A stretch of DNA of 46,249 nt from positions 1 to 46,249 of the forward strand of contig DATGLW010000045.1 in the NCBI GenBank assembly GCA_035293965.1, given 5' to 3'. The translations under genes and the position numbers were made by a program. The DNA is from DATGLW01 sp035293965. Lineage in GTDB: Bacteria; Actinomycetota; Acidimicrobiia; Acidimicrobiales; RAAP-2. A model generated the notes under the pieces. It worked only from the letters and a program-made list of their open reading frames with translations, had not been told where the DNA came from and did no database searches. Positions 15,324 through 23,302 of the stretch are shown here, piece after piece. How positions within the stretch are numbered: position 1 is the first letter of the stretch; the number at the start of each line of letters is the position of its first letter.

Positions 15324-18247
15324 GGCGCCTCCAGCACGACGTCGGTGACTGGAGCACCGGCGTCGATGAGGACGGCCACCGCGTTCGCCGGGCCCGCCCC
15401 CGCCGCCGGCACGTTGAAGTCGACGGCCACCACCGCCCGCGACAGCGTCGCGTCGGGGGTGGCGGGCAGCACCAGGCTCCCCCTCGCCGAGCGGACCCGG
15501 ACCAGCTCGCCGGCAGCGACCCCGAGCGGCTCCAGGACCGCCGGGTGCGCCCGCACCGTCGCCCGCTCGACGAGGGCCCCGAGCGACGGCGAGCCGAGGA
15601 CGGCATGGCCCGAGTCGTACAGGCGGCGGCCGGCGACGAGGCGAAGCGTGCCCGGCCCAGCCGGTGGCACCTGCGCCCGGCGCGTCGGCGGAGCCGGAGG
15701 CGTGCCTCCGAGCACGGGAGGCATGCCGGGGGACGGCTCGGCGGGAGTACCGGGGACGGGCGGGAGGCTGGGGGCGCCCGGCGCCGGCCGGTCGCCGGAG
15801 CTGGTCCATGCCTCGAATGGCGGGGCCGCCGTCAGCCCGATCCGCGGTGGCGCGCCCTGCTGCTCCACCGCGTCGACCCCGGGCACGGCCATCGGGTCGA
15901 CGGGGAGGAAGCGGCGACGCATGCCGTCCTCTCCCGCTGAGCTGGCGTCGAGGGGCACGACCAGCCCGTCGCGGGCTGCCGGGCCTGCCAGGCGCGCGCC
16001 CAACCCCCGGTAGGCGGGCGCCAAGCGCTCGAGCTCGTCCCACAACCCCGTCAACGAGGTGAACCCGAGGTCGGCCCCGAGGGCCGCGGCCAGCTCGGCG
16101 GCGATCATCCAGTCGGCCCAGACGGTGCCCGGAGGCACGAGCTTCTGGGCAAGGCGCGTCACGCGGCCCTCCACGTTGGTGGCGGTGCCCGGCCGCTCGT
16201 GGGCCACCGCGGCGGGCAGCACCACGTCGGCTCGCTCCGACGACTCCGACGTGTGCCCGGCCACCACGATGACCGACTCGGCGCCGGCGAGTGCCCGCTC
16301 GGCCAGCTGGCGGTCCGGGAAGTCGCCGAGGGGATCGGCCCCGACCAGGACGAGCGCCCGGACCCGGGCCGAGCCGGCGCGGTCGGCATCCTCACCGGCC
16401 AGGGAGGCGAGCACCCCCGCCGCGTCGAGCCCGGGCGCGGCCGGCACGGTGGGCCACGCCGCCGCGTACCATTCTCGGCCCGCGCCGAGCGACACCCGAC
16501 CGGGGAGGAGCCCGGGGGCGAGGCCCATGTCGAGGGCGCCATGGACGTTGCCGCGCCGGAGCGCCGGCAAGAAGCGCGCCCCCGGCCAGGCGGCGGCGAT
16601 CACCGTGGCGAACTCGGCCACGACGTCCGCCGACTCGGCGAGCGACGGCCGGCCCAGCACGACGACGACCCCCTCGCCGGCGCTGCCGCCACCAGGGGCG
16701 GTCCCGAGCAGCCGGCGCGCCTCGGCCAACGGGTCGCCGGGCGCTCCGCCCCGGCCGCTCCCCGCACCCGATCCCGCACCGGGCACGGGCCCGCCGTCGC
16801 CGGTGAGCGCCCTGGCGAGGGCCGGGGCCTCGCCGGGTCCGACCGGCACCGACACCGCTGCATACGGGGTGAGCGCGCTGGGCCGCTGGGCGAGCTCGAC
16901 CAGGCGGGTGCCGCCGGAGCACACGGCCGCCCGAAGCCGCAGGAACAGGACTGGCAGCTCCTCGCGCACGTCGCCGGAGAGCAGCACCACGACCCTGGCC
17001 GAGCACGCGTCGTCGATGGTGGCGCGAGGGAGGCCGAGGACCAGTTCAGCCGGGAGGCCGTCGCCCAGCTGGGCGTCGACCGAGTCGGTGCCGACGACAC
17101 CCTTGGCAAGCTTGGCCCAGGCGTAGGCGCCCTCGTTGGTGAGCTGGGCGCCGCCGAGGAACGCCACCGTTTCGGGCCCTGCCTGGTCGCGCGCCGCAGC
17201 CAACCGGCTCGCCGCGGCGGCCAGGGCTTCGGACCACCCGACCGGCACGAGCCGCCCGTCCTTGCGCACCATGGGCTGGGTCACCCGGCCCCGCGCCGCC
17301 GGCACCGGCCCCGATGCGGCCCACCGGGCGTACTCGGCGCCCTCGCGCGGCGCCGCCCGCTCGCCGGGAGCCGGGCCTTCGCCGTTGACCGCCTCGTAGG
17401 CGAACCGCCCTTTGTCGCAAAGCCAGCCCTGGTTGACCGGGTCGGCGTCGATACCGAGGAGCCGCGTGACCCGGTTGGCCGAGGACTGCACCGCCACCCG
17501 GCAACCGAGCGCGCACGTGGTGCACGTGGACTCGACCTGCTCGAGGTCCCAGGGCCGGGCGGTGAAGCGGTACGGGGTCGCGGTGAGGGCACCCACGGGG
17601 CAGATCTGGACGGTGTTGCCGCTGAAGTACGACGTGAACGGACGCGCCGGGAAGGTCGCCACCTCGACCCGCTCACCCCGCCCGGCGAAGTCGATCTGGG
17701 CCTCACCGGCGACCTCGGCGGCGAAGCGGGTGCAGCGACCGCACTGGATGCAGCGCTCGCGGTCGAGCAGGACGAGCTCGGAGATGGCGACCGGCTTCTC
17801 GAAGTGGCGCTTCTCCTCGACGAAGCGGCTCTCGCCCGGCCCGTAGGCGAGCGTCTGGTCCTGCAGGGGGCACTCGCCCCCCTTGTCGCACACGGGGCAG
17901 TCGAGCGGGTGGTTGACGAGGAGGAACTCGAGCACCCCGTCCTGTGCCTTCTTCACGTGCGGCGAGGTGGTGACGACCTCCATGCCCTCGGTGACGGCCA
18001 GGAAGCAGGCCGGCTGCAAGGTGGCGCCGCGGGGGCCGCTCACCTCGACCAGGCACATCCGGCACATGCCCACCGGCTTCATCCGCGGGTGGTAGCAGAA
18101 CCTGGGGATGTAGGTGCCCGCCCGCTCCGCCGCGCTGATGATCATCTCGCCCGGCCGGGCGGTCGCCGGCCGCCCGTCGAGGGAGAAGGTGACCGTCGGC
18201 TCGCCGCGCGAGGGCGGGGCGCTGCGCGAGGGCGGGGCGTCAGCCAT
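15320..18247 (-). CDS. nuoG: NADH-quinone oxidoreductase subunit G (iron-sulfur/molybdopterin-fold subunit)
   Basis: Largest peripheral subunit of complex I, 975 aa, longer than the E. coli (about 908) and Thermus homologues. Iron-sulfur ligands, in order: Cys51/62/65/81 for the [2Fe-2S] cluster; His113 with Cys117/120/126 (N5); Cys166/169/172 with Cys216 (N4); and Cys242/245/249 with Cys277 (CTTCALGC...GWLCDKG), meaning the optional N7 site is complete. Residues beyond about 280 form the molybdopterin-oxidoreductase-like domain, interrupted by Gly/Pro-rich linkers. A dinucleotide-binding-like domain closes the protein. The ATG at 18247 lies 8 bp inside the nuoF end. The 5' end contains an 18-bp duplication (18206-18239) encoding PPSRSAPPSRGE. 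Confidence 0.95.
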   Translation of the reverse strand: MADAPPSRSAPPSRGEPTVTFSLDGRPATARPGEMIISAAERAGTYIPRFCYHPRMKPVGMCRMCLVEVSGPRGATLQPACFLAVTEGMEVVTTSPHVKKAQDGVLEFLLVNHPLDCPVCDKGGECPLQDQTLAYGPGESRFVEEKRHFEKPVAISELVLLDRERCIQCGRCTRFAAEVAGEAQIDFAGRGERVEVATFPARPFTSYFSGNTVQICPVGALTATPYRFTARPWDLEQVESTCTTCALGCRVAVQSSANRVTRLLGIDADPVNQGWLCDKGRFAYEAVNGEGPAPGERAAPREGAEYARWAASGPVPAARGRVTQPMVRKDGRLVPVGWSEALAAAASRLAAARDQAGPETVAFLGGAQLTNEGAYAWAKLAKGVVGTDSVDAQLGDGLPAELVLGLPRATIDDACSARVVVLLSGDVREELPVLFLRLRAAVCSGGTRLVELAQRPSALTPYAAVSVPVGPGEAPALARALTGDGGPVPGAGSGAGSGRGGAPGDPLAEARRLLGTAPGGGSAGEGVVVVLGRPSLAESADVVAEFATVIAAAWPGARFLPALRRGNVHGALDMGLAPGLLPGRVSLGAGREWYAAAWPTVPAAPGLDAAGVLASLAGEDADRAGSARVRALVLVGADPLGDFPDRQLAERALAGAESVIVVAGHTSESSERADVVLPAAVAHERPGTATNVEGRVTRLAQKLVPPGTVWADWMIAAELAAALGADLGFTSLTGLWDELERLAPAYRGLGARLAGPAARDGLVVPLDASSAGEDGMRRRFLPVDPMAVPGVDAVEQQGAPPRIGLTAAPPFEAWTSSGDRPAPGAPSLPPVPGTPAEPSPGMPPVLGGTPPAPPTRRAQVPPAGPGTLRLVAGRRLYDSGHAVLGSPSLGALVERATVRAHPAVLEPLGVAAGELVRVRSARGSLVLPATPDATLSRAVVAVDFNVPAAGAGPANAVAVLIDAGAPVTDVVLEAP
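18206..18239. repeat. 18-bp duplication inside nuoG 5' end
   Basis: The 16-mer gcgcgagggcggggcg occurs at 18206 and 18224 (18-bp period), in frame, giving a duplicated PPSR motif in the non-conserved NuoG N-terminus. Confidence 0.75.
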
Positions 18248-19544
18248 GGGGGCAGCCCCCCTCCTTCACGTGGGTGAGGAACTCGTCGCGGAACATCTCG
18301 ATCGCCGAGTGGATCGACGAGGGGATGGAGGGACCGAGCACGCAGATGGTCGTCATCGCCGGCGGCCACGTGAGCCCAGGGGCGATGTTGTCGCACACGT
18401 CGAGCAGCAGGTCGAGGTCCTCTTCGCGGCCGCCGCCGTGCTCGATGCGGTAGAGCACCCGCTCCAGCCAGCCGGACCCCTCGCGGCAGGGCGTGCACTG
18501 CCCGCACGACTCCCGGGCGAAGAACTTGGTGATCCGCCAGGTGGCACGCACCATGCAGGTCGTCGAGTCCATCACCACGACCGAGCCGGAGCCGAGCATG
18601 GACCCGGCGTCGCCCACCTCGTCCTGGCCGAGCGGCAGGTCCACCCGGTCCGGCCCGAACCACGGTGCCGAGACGCCGCCAGGTATGAACGCCTTGAGCT
18701 CGTTGCCGTCGCGGATCCCCCCGCCGAGGGACGGGTCGTAGATGAGGTCGCGGAACGTGGTCTTCACCATCTCGAGCTCGTAGGCTCCCGGCCGGCGCAC
18801 GTGGCCCGAGAGCGCGAAGAGCCGCGTGCCCGTCGACCGGCCGGCCCCGAGGGCGGCGAAGGCCGCCCCGCCGTTGGCGATGATCCAGGGCAGGTTCGAC
18901 ATCGTCTCGACGTTGTTGACCACCGTCGGCTGCCCGTAGAGGCCGATGGCGGCGGGGAAGTAGGGGGGCTTGATCCTCGGGAACCCGCGCTTGCCCTCGA
19001 GCGACTCGATCAGCGCCGTCTCCTCGCCGCAGATGTAGGCCCCCGCCCCGGGGTGCACGACCACGTCCACCGAGAAGCCCGACCCGAAGATGTCGGCCCC
19101 CACGGCGCCGTAGTCGTACGCCTCGTTGAGGGCTTGGGTCACCCGCTCGAGACCGAGCGCGAACTCGCCGCGCACGTACACGAACGCCTGGGCGACCTGC
19201 AACGCGTACGACGCGATCAGCACCCCCTCGAGCAGCTGGTGGGGGTCGCGCTCGATCAGGAGGTGGTCCTTGAACGTCGCCGGCTCGCTCTCGTCGCCGT
19301 TGATCACCAGGTAGGTGACCGGGTCGGGCCGCAGCATGGACCACTTCCGCCCTGCCGGGAACCCGGCACCGCCCCGGCCGAGCAGGCTGGCCGCGTCGAC
19401 CTCGGCCGCCACCGCCTCGGGGGTCATCTGCAGCGCCTTGCGCAACGCCTGGTACCCACCGGTGGCGAGGTAGCGCTCGAGGGTGTGGGAGTCCTCGTAG
19501 CCGAGGCGCGACGTCACGATCCGGGGAGCGTCCGTGAGGGCCAT
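18240..19544 (-). CDS. nuoF: NADH-quinone oxidoreductase subunit F (NADH/FMN-binding)
   Basis: Catalytic entry subunit of complex I that oxidises NADH through FMN and cluster N3; 434 aa, the normal length. The glycine-rich NADH site is LLGRGGAGFPAGRKW (residues 54-68), the FMN site includes GAYICGEETALIESLEG (168-184), and the [4Fe-4S] ligands are Cys347, Cys350, Cys353 (SCGQCTPCREG) and Cys401. The ATG at 19544 shares one base with the nuoE stop (TGATG). Its own stop overlaps nuoG by 8 bp. Organisation with separate nuoE, nuoF and nuoG supports a standard NADH-accepting complex. Confidence 0.97.
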   Translation of the reverse strand: MALTDAPRIVTSRLGYEDSHTLERYLATGGYQALRKALQMTPEAVAAEVDAASLLGRGGAGFPAGRKWSMLRPDPVTYLVINGDESEPATFKDHLLIERDPHQLLEGVLIASYALQVAQAFVYVRGEFALGLERVTQALNEAYDYGAVGADIFGSGFSVDVVVHPGAGAYICGEETALIESLEGKRGFPRIKPPYFPAAIGLYGQPTVVNNVETMSNLPWIIANGGAAFAALGAGRSTGTRLFALSGHVRRPGAYELEMVKTTFRDLIYDPSLGGGIRDGNELKAFIPGGVSAPWFGPDRVDLPLGQDEVGDAGSMLGSGSVVVMDSTTCMVRATWRITKFFARESCGQCTPCREGSGWLERVLYRIEHGGGREEDLDLLLDVCDNIAPGLTWPPAMTTICVLGPSIPSSIHSAIEMFRDEFLTHVKEGGCPHG

Positions 19545-20170
19545 CAGCGCCCCTCCCCCGCCGCGGCCTGGCGCCGGGCCCGTGCCTCGGCGGCGGCAGC
19601 CCGCTCGGCGGTCACCCGCGCCCGCTCCACGCGCAGGCCGCCGTTGCGCCGGACGCGCGCCAGCGTGCCGTGCGCGGGCACGGTGCCGGCCAGGCGGCCG
19701 CCACGCAGGTCGGCCACCAGGCGGTCGAATGACTCGGGGGACTGGGGGCCGACGTAGCGGTGGTTGACCTGCACGCACGGCGGGCGGTCGCAGTCGGCGA
19801 GGCACTCGGCCTCCTCGAGGGTGATCGCGCCGTCCTCGGTGGTGCCGCCCACGCCCACGCCGAGGGAGGCCTCGGCGTGCTCGAGCAGCTCGGCCGCCCC
19901 GCCGAGCAGGCAGGCGATGTTGGTGCAGACCGACACCACGTAGGTGCCGACCGGCTCGGTGTGGAGCATGTCGTAGAAGGAGGCGGTGCCCCGCACCTCG
20001 GCCGGCGTCACCCCGACCAGCTCGGCGATCTCCGCCATCGCCTCGGGCCGGAGCCAGCCGTCCTGCTCCTGGGCCAGGTGGCAGATCGGCACCAGCGCCG
20101 AGCGAGGCTCGGGGTAGAGCGCCACGAGCTCGCGGGCGCGCTCGAGGAGCTCGGGCGAGAGGTGGCTCAT
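19544..20170 (-). CDS. nuoE: NADH-quinone oxidoreductase subunit E ([2Fe-2S])
   Basis: Thioredoxin-fold subunit of complex I that carries cluster N1a; 208 aa. Ligands are Cys82 and Cys87 (SVCTNIACLLGG) and Cys123 and Cys127 (EAECLADCDRPPC). The conserved N-terminal helical bundle has LAQEQDGWLRPEAM and RGTASFYDM. Past residue about 160 there is an Arg/Ala-rich C-terminal extension. The ATG start overlaps the nuoD stop (ATGA). Confidence 0.96.
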   Translation of the reverse strand: MSHLSPELLERARELVALYPEPRSALVPICHLAQEQDGWLRPEAMAEIAELVGVTPAEVRGTASFYDMLHTEPVGTYVVSVCTNIACLLGGAAELLEHAEASLGVGVGGTTEDGAITLEEAECLADCDRPPCVQVNHRYVGPQSPESFDRLVADLRGGRLAGTVPAHGTLARVRRNGGLRVERARVTAERAAAAEARARRQAAAGEGR

Positions 20171-21546
20171 CGGTCCACCTCGCCCATCACCGGGTCGACC
20201 GAGGAGATGTCGGCGATCGCGTCGGCCACGAGGCCACCGTGCAGCAGGACGGGCAGCGTCTGGAGGTTGACGAAGCTCGGCCCCCGGATGTGGAGGCGGT
20301 ACGGCTTGGAGGTTCCGTCGGACACGAGGTAGCAGCCCAGCTCGCCCCGCGGCGACTCGACGGCCACGTACACCTCTCCCTCGGGGACGCGGAAGCCCTC
20401 GGTGAACACCTTGAAATGGTGGATGAGGGCCTCCATCGACTCGTCGATGCGCGCCCGCGGCGGCGGGGTGACCTTGCGATCCTGCACCCGGTAGTCGCCA
20501 GGCGGCATCCGCTCGATGATCTGGCGCACGATGCGGACCGACTCGCGGATCTCGTTGAGGCGGATGGCGTAGCGGTCGAAGTTGTCGCCGAAGGTCCCGA
20601 CGATGACGTCGAAGTCCACCTGGTCGTAGGCCAGGTACGGCATGGTGCGGCGAAGGTCCCAGGCGACGCCCGTCGAGCGCAGGATCGGGCCCGTTGCCGA
20701 CAGGGCGAGCGCCTCTTCAGCGGTGAGGCTGCCCACCCCCTCGGTCCGCTCGCGGAAGATGGGCTGGCCGGTGAGGAGCTCGTCGTACTCGTAGGTCCGC
20801 TCCATCACGGTGTCGCAGATGACGGTCACGTCGTCCTGCCAGCCGTCGGGAAGGTCGGCTGCCACCCCGCCCGGCCGGATGTAGTTGTGGTTCATCCGCA
20901 GCCCGGTGACCTTCTCGAAGAAGCTCAGCACGAGCTCGCGCTCGCGGAAGCCGTAGATCATCATCGACGTCGACCCGAGGTCCATGCCGTTGGTCGCCAT
21001 CCACATCAGGTGCGACGAGATCCGGTTGAGCTCGACCATGAGCATGCGGATCCACACGGCGCGCGGCGGCAGCTCGACGCCGAGCAGCGCCTCGGTGGCG
21101 AGCGAGAACACGAGCTCGTTGTGGAGCGGCGAGAGGTAGTCCATGCGGGTCACGTTGGTCGCGCCCTGCACGTAGGTCAGCTCCTCGCCGGTCTTCTCCA
21201 TGCCGGTGTGCAGGTAGCCGATGATCGGCTTGGTCCGCAGCACCGTCTCGCCGTCGAGCTCGAGCATGAGGCGCAGCACCCCGTGGGTCGAGGGGTGCTG
21301 CGGTCCCATGTTGATGATCATCGTCTCGTCGCTGGTGCGCTCGACGTCGACGTCGCCGCTGTCGACCACCGCCCCCTCGGGCAGCCGCAGGACGGCGCCG
21401 GTTTCGCGCCGCAGCTCCGTCAGGTCCGTGGCGGCTCGCTCGGACAGCTCCTGGGCGCCTTCCCACGTTTCGGCTGCCCATGCGCCCGGGCGCCGCACCG
21501 TGGTGAGGCCGTGGCCCGCGGCCCTCGTCGTGCCCGCGCCGCTCAT
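20167..21546 (-). CDS. nuoD: NADH-quinone oxidoreductase subunit D
   Basis: 49-kDa-type subunit forming the quinone-reduction site with NuoB; related to the large subunit of [NiFe] hydrogenases. The 459-aa protein contains INMGPQHPSTHGVLRLMLE (conserved His near the quinone headgroup), GYLHTGMEKTGEELTY and NRISSHLMWMATNGMDLGS. It also has the C-terminal GELGCYLVSDGTSKPYR and RGPSFVNLQ motifs. A variable N-terminal segment of about 60 residues precedes the conserved domain. nuoC is a separate gene, unlike the nuoCD fusion of E. coli. The ATG at 21546 overlaps the nuoC stop. Confidence 0.97.
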   Translation of the reverse strand: MSGAGTTRAAGHGLTTVRRPGAWAAETWEGAQELSERAATDLTELRRETGAVLRLPEGAVVDSGDVDVERTSDETMIINMGPQHPSTHGVLRLMLELDGETVLRTKPIIGYLHTGMEKTGEELTYVQGATNVTRMDYLSPLHNELVFSLATEALLGVELPPRAVWIRMLMVELNRISSHLMWMATNGMDLGSTSMMIYGFRERELVLSFFEKVTGLRMNHNYIRPGGVAADLPDGWQDDVTVICDTVMERTYEYDELLTGQPIFRERTEGVGSLTAEEALALSATGPILRSTGVAWDLRRTMPYLAYDQVDFDVIVGTFGDNFDRYAIRLNEIRESVRIVRQIIERMPPGDYRVQDRKVTPPPRARIDESMEALIHHFKVFTEGFRVPEGEVYVAVESPRGELGCYLVSDGTSKPYRLHIRGPSFVNLQTLPVLLHGGLVADAIADISSVDPVMGEVDR

Positions 21547-22115
21547 CGTGGACCCGGCGCTTCCTTGAACTGCACGGGCACCCGGCCGACCCCGAAGTCC
21601 TTGCGGAGCGGATGACCCTCCCAGTCCTCGGGCATCAGGATGCGGGTCAGGTCGGGGTGGCCCACGAAGCGGATCCCCATCATGTCGAAGGCCTCTCGCT
21701 CCATGGCGTCGGCACCGGGGTAGATGTCGACGACCGAGGGCAGCACGGGATCGTCCTCGGGAACCTGCACGCGGATGCGCACGCGCCGCCTCGACGACAG
21801 CGACAGGAGGTTCACCACGACCTCGAAGCGCTCGGGCCGGACGCCCTCGGGGAGCGAGCGGCCGGGGTGGGTCAGGTAGTCCACGGCGCACAGGTCGGCG
21901 CACATCTCGAACCCGTCCTGGCGGAAGGCGGCGACCATGTCGCGGTAGCGCTCCCGGGAGGGGAAGGCCACGAGGTCGACGAGGGTGCCGCCCCGGCGCG
22001 GGACGTCGGGCATGAGGTCGAGGTCCGACCCGCCGGGCGCGCCAGGCTCGGCGGCGCTCGTCCCACCGGGCCTGGCCGCCCGCCGGACGCCGAGATCGAG
22101 CTCGGGCGCGCTCAT
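21543..22115 (-). CDS. nuoC: NADH-quinone oxidoreductase subunit C
   Basis: 30-kDa-type structural subunit of the complex I peripheral arm, 190 aa. It has the family core YRDMVAAFRQDGFEMCADLCAVDYL, the strand pairing region RFEVVVNLLSLSSRRRVRIRV, and the signature PSVVDIYPGADAMEREAFDMMGI followed by GHPDLTRILMPEDWEGHPLRKDF. The first 35 residues are low-complexity and not conserved. It is flanked by ATGA overlaps with nuoB and nuoD. Confidence 0.95.
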   Translation of the reverse strand: MSAPELDLGVRRAARPGGTSAAEPGAPGGSDLDLMPDVPRRGGTLVDLVAFPSRERYRDMVAAFRQDGFEMCADLCAVDYLTHPGRSLPEGVRPERFEVVVNLLSLSSRRRVRIRVQVPEDDPVLPSVVDIYPGADAMEREAFDMMGIRFVGHPDLTRILMPEDWEGHPLRKDFGVGRVPVQFKEAPGPR

Positions 22116-22669
22116 CGGGGCGTGGACACCCTCACGGCACCGGGCTGCTCCGCCACCCAGCCCGCCACCCTGGTGCCCTCACCCTCGGCGGGGGCGGCGC
22201 GTCGGGTGATGGCACCGGTGCGGATCTTCTCGTGGAGGGTCAAGATGGCATGCAGCAGCGTCTCGGGCGAGGGGGGGCAGCCCGGGGCGTACACGTCCAC
22301 CGGCACCACCTGGTCGACGCCCTGCACGATGGCGTAGTTGTTGAACATCCCCCCGGTCGACGCGCACACGCCCATCGAGATGACCCACTTGGGCTCCATC
22401 ATCTGGTCGTAGACCTGGCGCAGGACGGGCGCCATCTTCTGGGAGACCCGGCCGGCCACGATCATGAGGTCCGCCTGGCGCGGCGACGCGCGGAACACCT
22501 CCATGCCGAGCCGGCTGATGTCGAAGTCCGCGGCCCCCACCGACATCATCTCGATGGCGCAGCATGCGAGCCCGAAGGTCGCCGGCCACACGCTGTTGCG
22601 CCGCGCCCACTTCACGAGATCCTCGAGGCGCCCCGTGAGGAAGTTGTGCTGCAGGTCCTCGAGCCCCAT
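22112..22669 (-). CDS. nuoB: NADH-quinone oxidoreductase subunit B (cluster N2)
   Basis: PSST-type subunit holding the terminal [4Fe-4S] cluster N2 that donates electrons to quinone; 185 aa. Ligands are the tandem Cys36-Cys37 (FGLACCAIEMM), Cys102 (MGVCASTGG) and Cys131 (YAPGCPPSPE). The ATG start at 22669 is 7 nt from the nuoA stop. Residues beyond about 160 are a non-conserved tail. Confidence 0.97.
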   Translation of the reverse strand: MGLEDLQHNFLTGRLEDLVKWARRNSVWPATFGLACCAIEMMSVGAADFDISRLGMEVFRASPRQADLMIVAGRVSQKMAPVLRQVYDQMMEPKWVISMGVCASTGGMFNNYAIVQGVDQVVPVDVYAPGCPPSPETLLHAILTLHEKIRTGAITRRAAPAEGEGTRVAGWVAEQPGAVRVSTPR

Positions 22670-22676
22670 GGCGCCC

Positions 22677-23129
22677 TCAGGCAGCCCGCCCCGGCGGCGG
22701 CTCCTCCGCCGTGATACGGGTGATCGTGGACTCCGACGTCCTCGGCGGCAGCGCCTCGCGCAGGCGCTTGGCCGGCCCCCAGCTGAGGGCGCCGTTGCTG
22801 ACCAGGTACATGAAGGCGATGAACACGACCACCGCGAACACGAGCACCTCGACGAACCCGAACACCCGCACCTCGCGGAACACGACGGCCCAGGGGTACA
22901 AGAAGACGATCTCGATGTCGAAGATGATGAAGATCATCGCCACGAGGAAGAAGCGCACGGGAAAGCGCGTCGGCGGCTCCCGGGTGGGCACGATCCCGCA
23001 CTCGTAGGGGGCGACCTTGGCCGCGGTCGGCCGCCGCCTCGGCCCGAGGAGCGACGACGCCAGGAAGGACCCGGCGGCGAACAGCAGGCCGAGGACGAAG
23101 AGCAGGACGATCGGCAGGTACTGGGCCAC
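22677..23129 (-). CDS. nuoA: NADH-quinone oxidoreductase subunit A
   Basis: First gene of the nuo operon. This three-helix membrane subunit contributes to the quinone cavity; 150 aa. Conserved segments are APYECGIVPT (the Cys loop at the membrane/peripheral interface), RFPVRFFLVAMIFIIFDIEIVF and LYPWAV. The C-terminal 25 residues are polar and not conserved. The GTG at 23129 is favoured because it gives the correct N-terminus (MAQYLPIVLLFV). No Shine-Dalgarno is evident; a TAGAAC box ends 9 nt upstream, consistent with a leaderless or near-leaderless message. Confidence 0.96.
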   Translation of the reverse strand: MAQYLPIVLLFVLGLLFAAGSFLASSLLGPRRRPTAAKVAPYECGIVPTREPPTRFPVRFFLVAMIFIIFDIEIVFLYPWAVVFREVRVFGFVEVLVFAVVVFIAFMYLVSNGALSWGPAKRLREALPPRTSESTITRITAEEPPPGRAA

Positions 23130-23138
23130 CAGCGGTCG

Positions 23139-23144
23139 GTTCTA
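23139..23144 (-). promoter_or_regulatory. Putative -10 box of the nuo operon
   Basis: TAGAAC on the minus strand, 9 nt before the nuoA GTG. It is one of a set of TANNN(T/C) boxes found close to starts in this window. No clear -35 is seen. The surrounding 173-bp divergent region (23130-23302) also has an 18-bp duplication of gcccccgtggcccgcccg at 23225-23260. Confidence 0.4.
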
Positions 23145-23224
23145 CCACGGCACCCTTTCCCGGGGCACATCGGCGCCGGCGCCCGGCCCGGTCCCTGACG
23201 CGACGGGGAGGAGCAGCGCCCGTG

Positions 23225-23260
23225 GCCCCCGTGGCCCGCCCGGCCCCCGTGGCCCGCCCG
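23225..23260. repeat. 18-bp tandem duplication in nuoA/flavoprotein intergenic region
   Basis: Two exact copies of gcccccgtggcccgcccg lie back to back in the non-coding divergent promoter region, upstream of the flavoprotein -10 box. Confidence 0.75.
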
Positions 23261-23290
23261 GGCTCCGGTGGTGGCGCGCCCGGCACCGCC

Positions 23291-23296
23291 TAGCAT
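23291..23296 (+). promoter_or_regulatory. Putative -10 box, leaderless flavoprotein transcript
   Basis: TAGCAT is followed by 6 nt and then the GTG start at 23303, so transcription would begin at or next to the start codon. No Shine-Dalgarno precedes the GTG. Confidence 0.5.
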
Positions 23297-23302
23297 CGGA
23301 AC

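Noticed and set aside
23130..23302. Rex operator in the nuo promoter region
   Set aside because: No TTGTG...CACAA-like palindrome is present, although Rex controls nuo in some actinobacteria.
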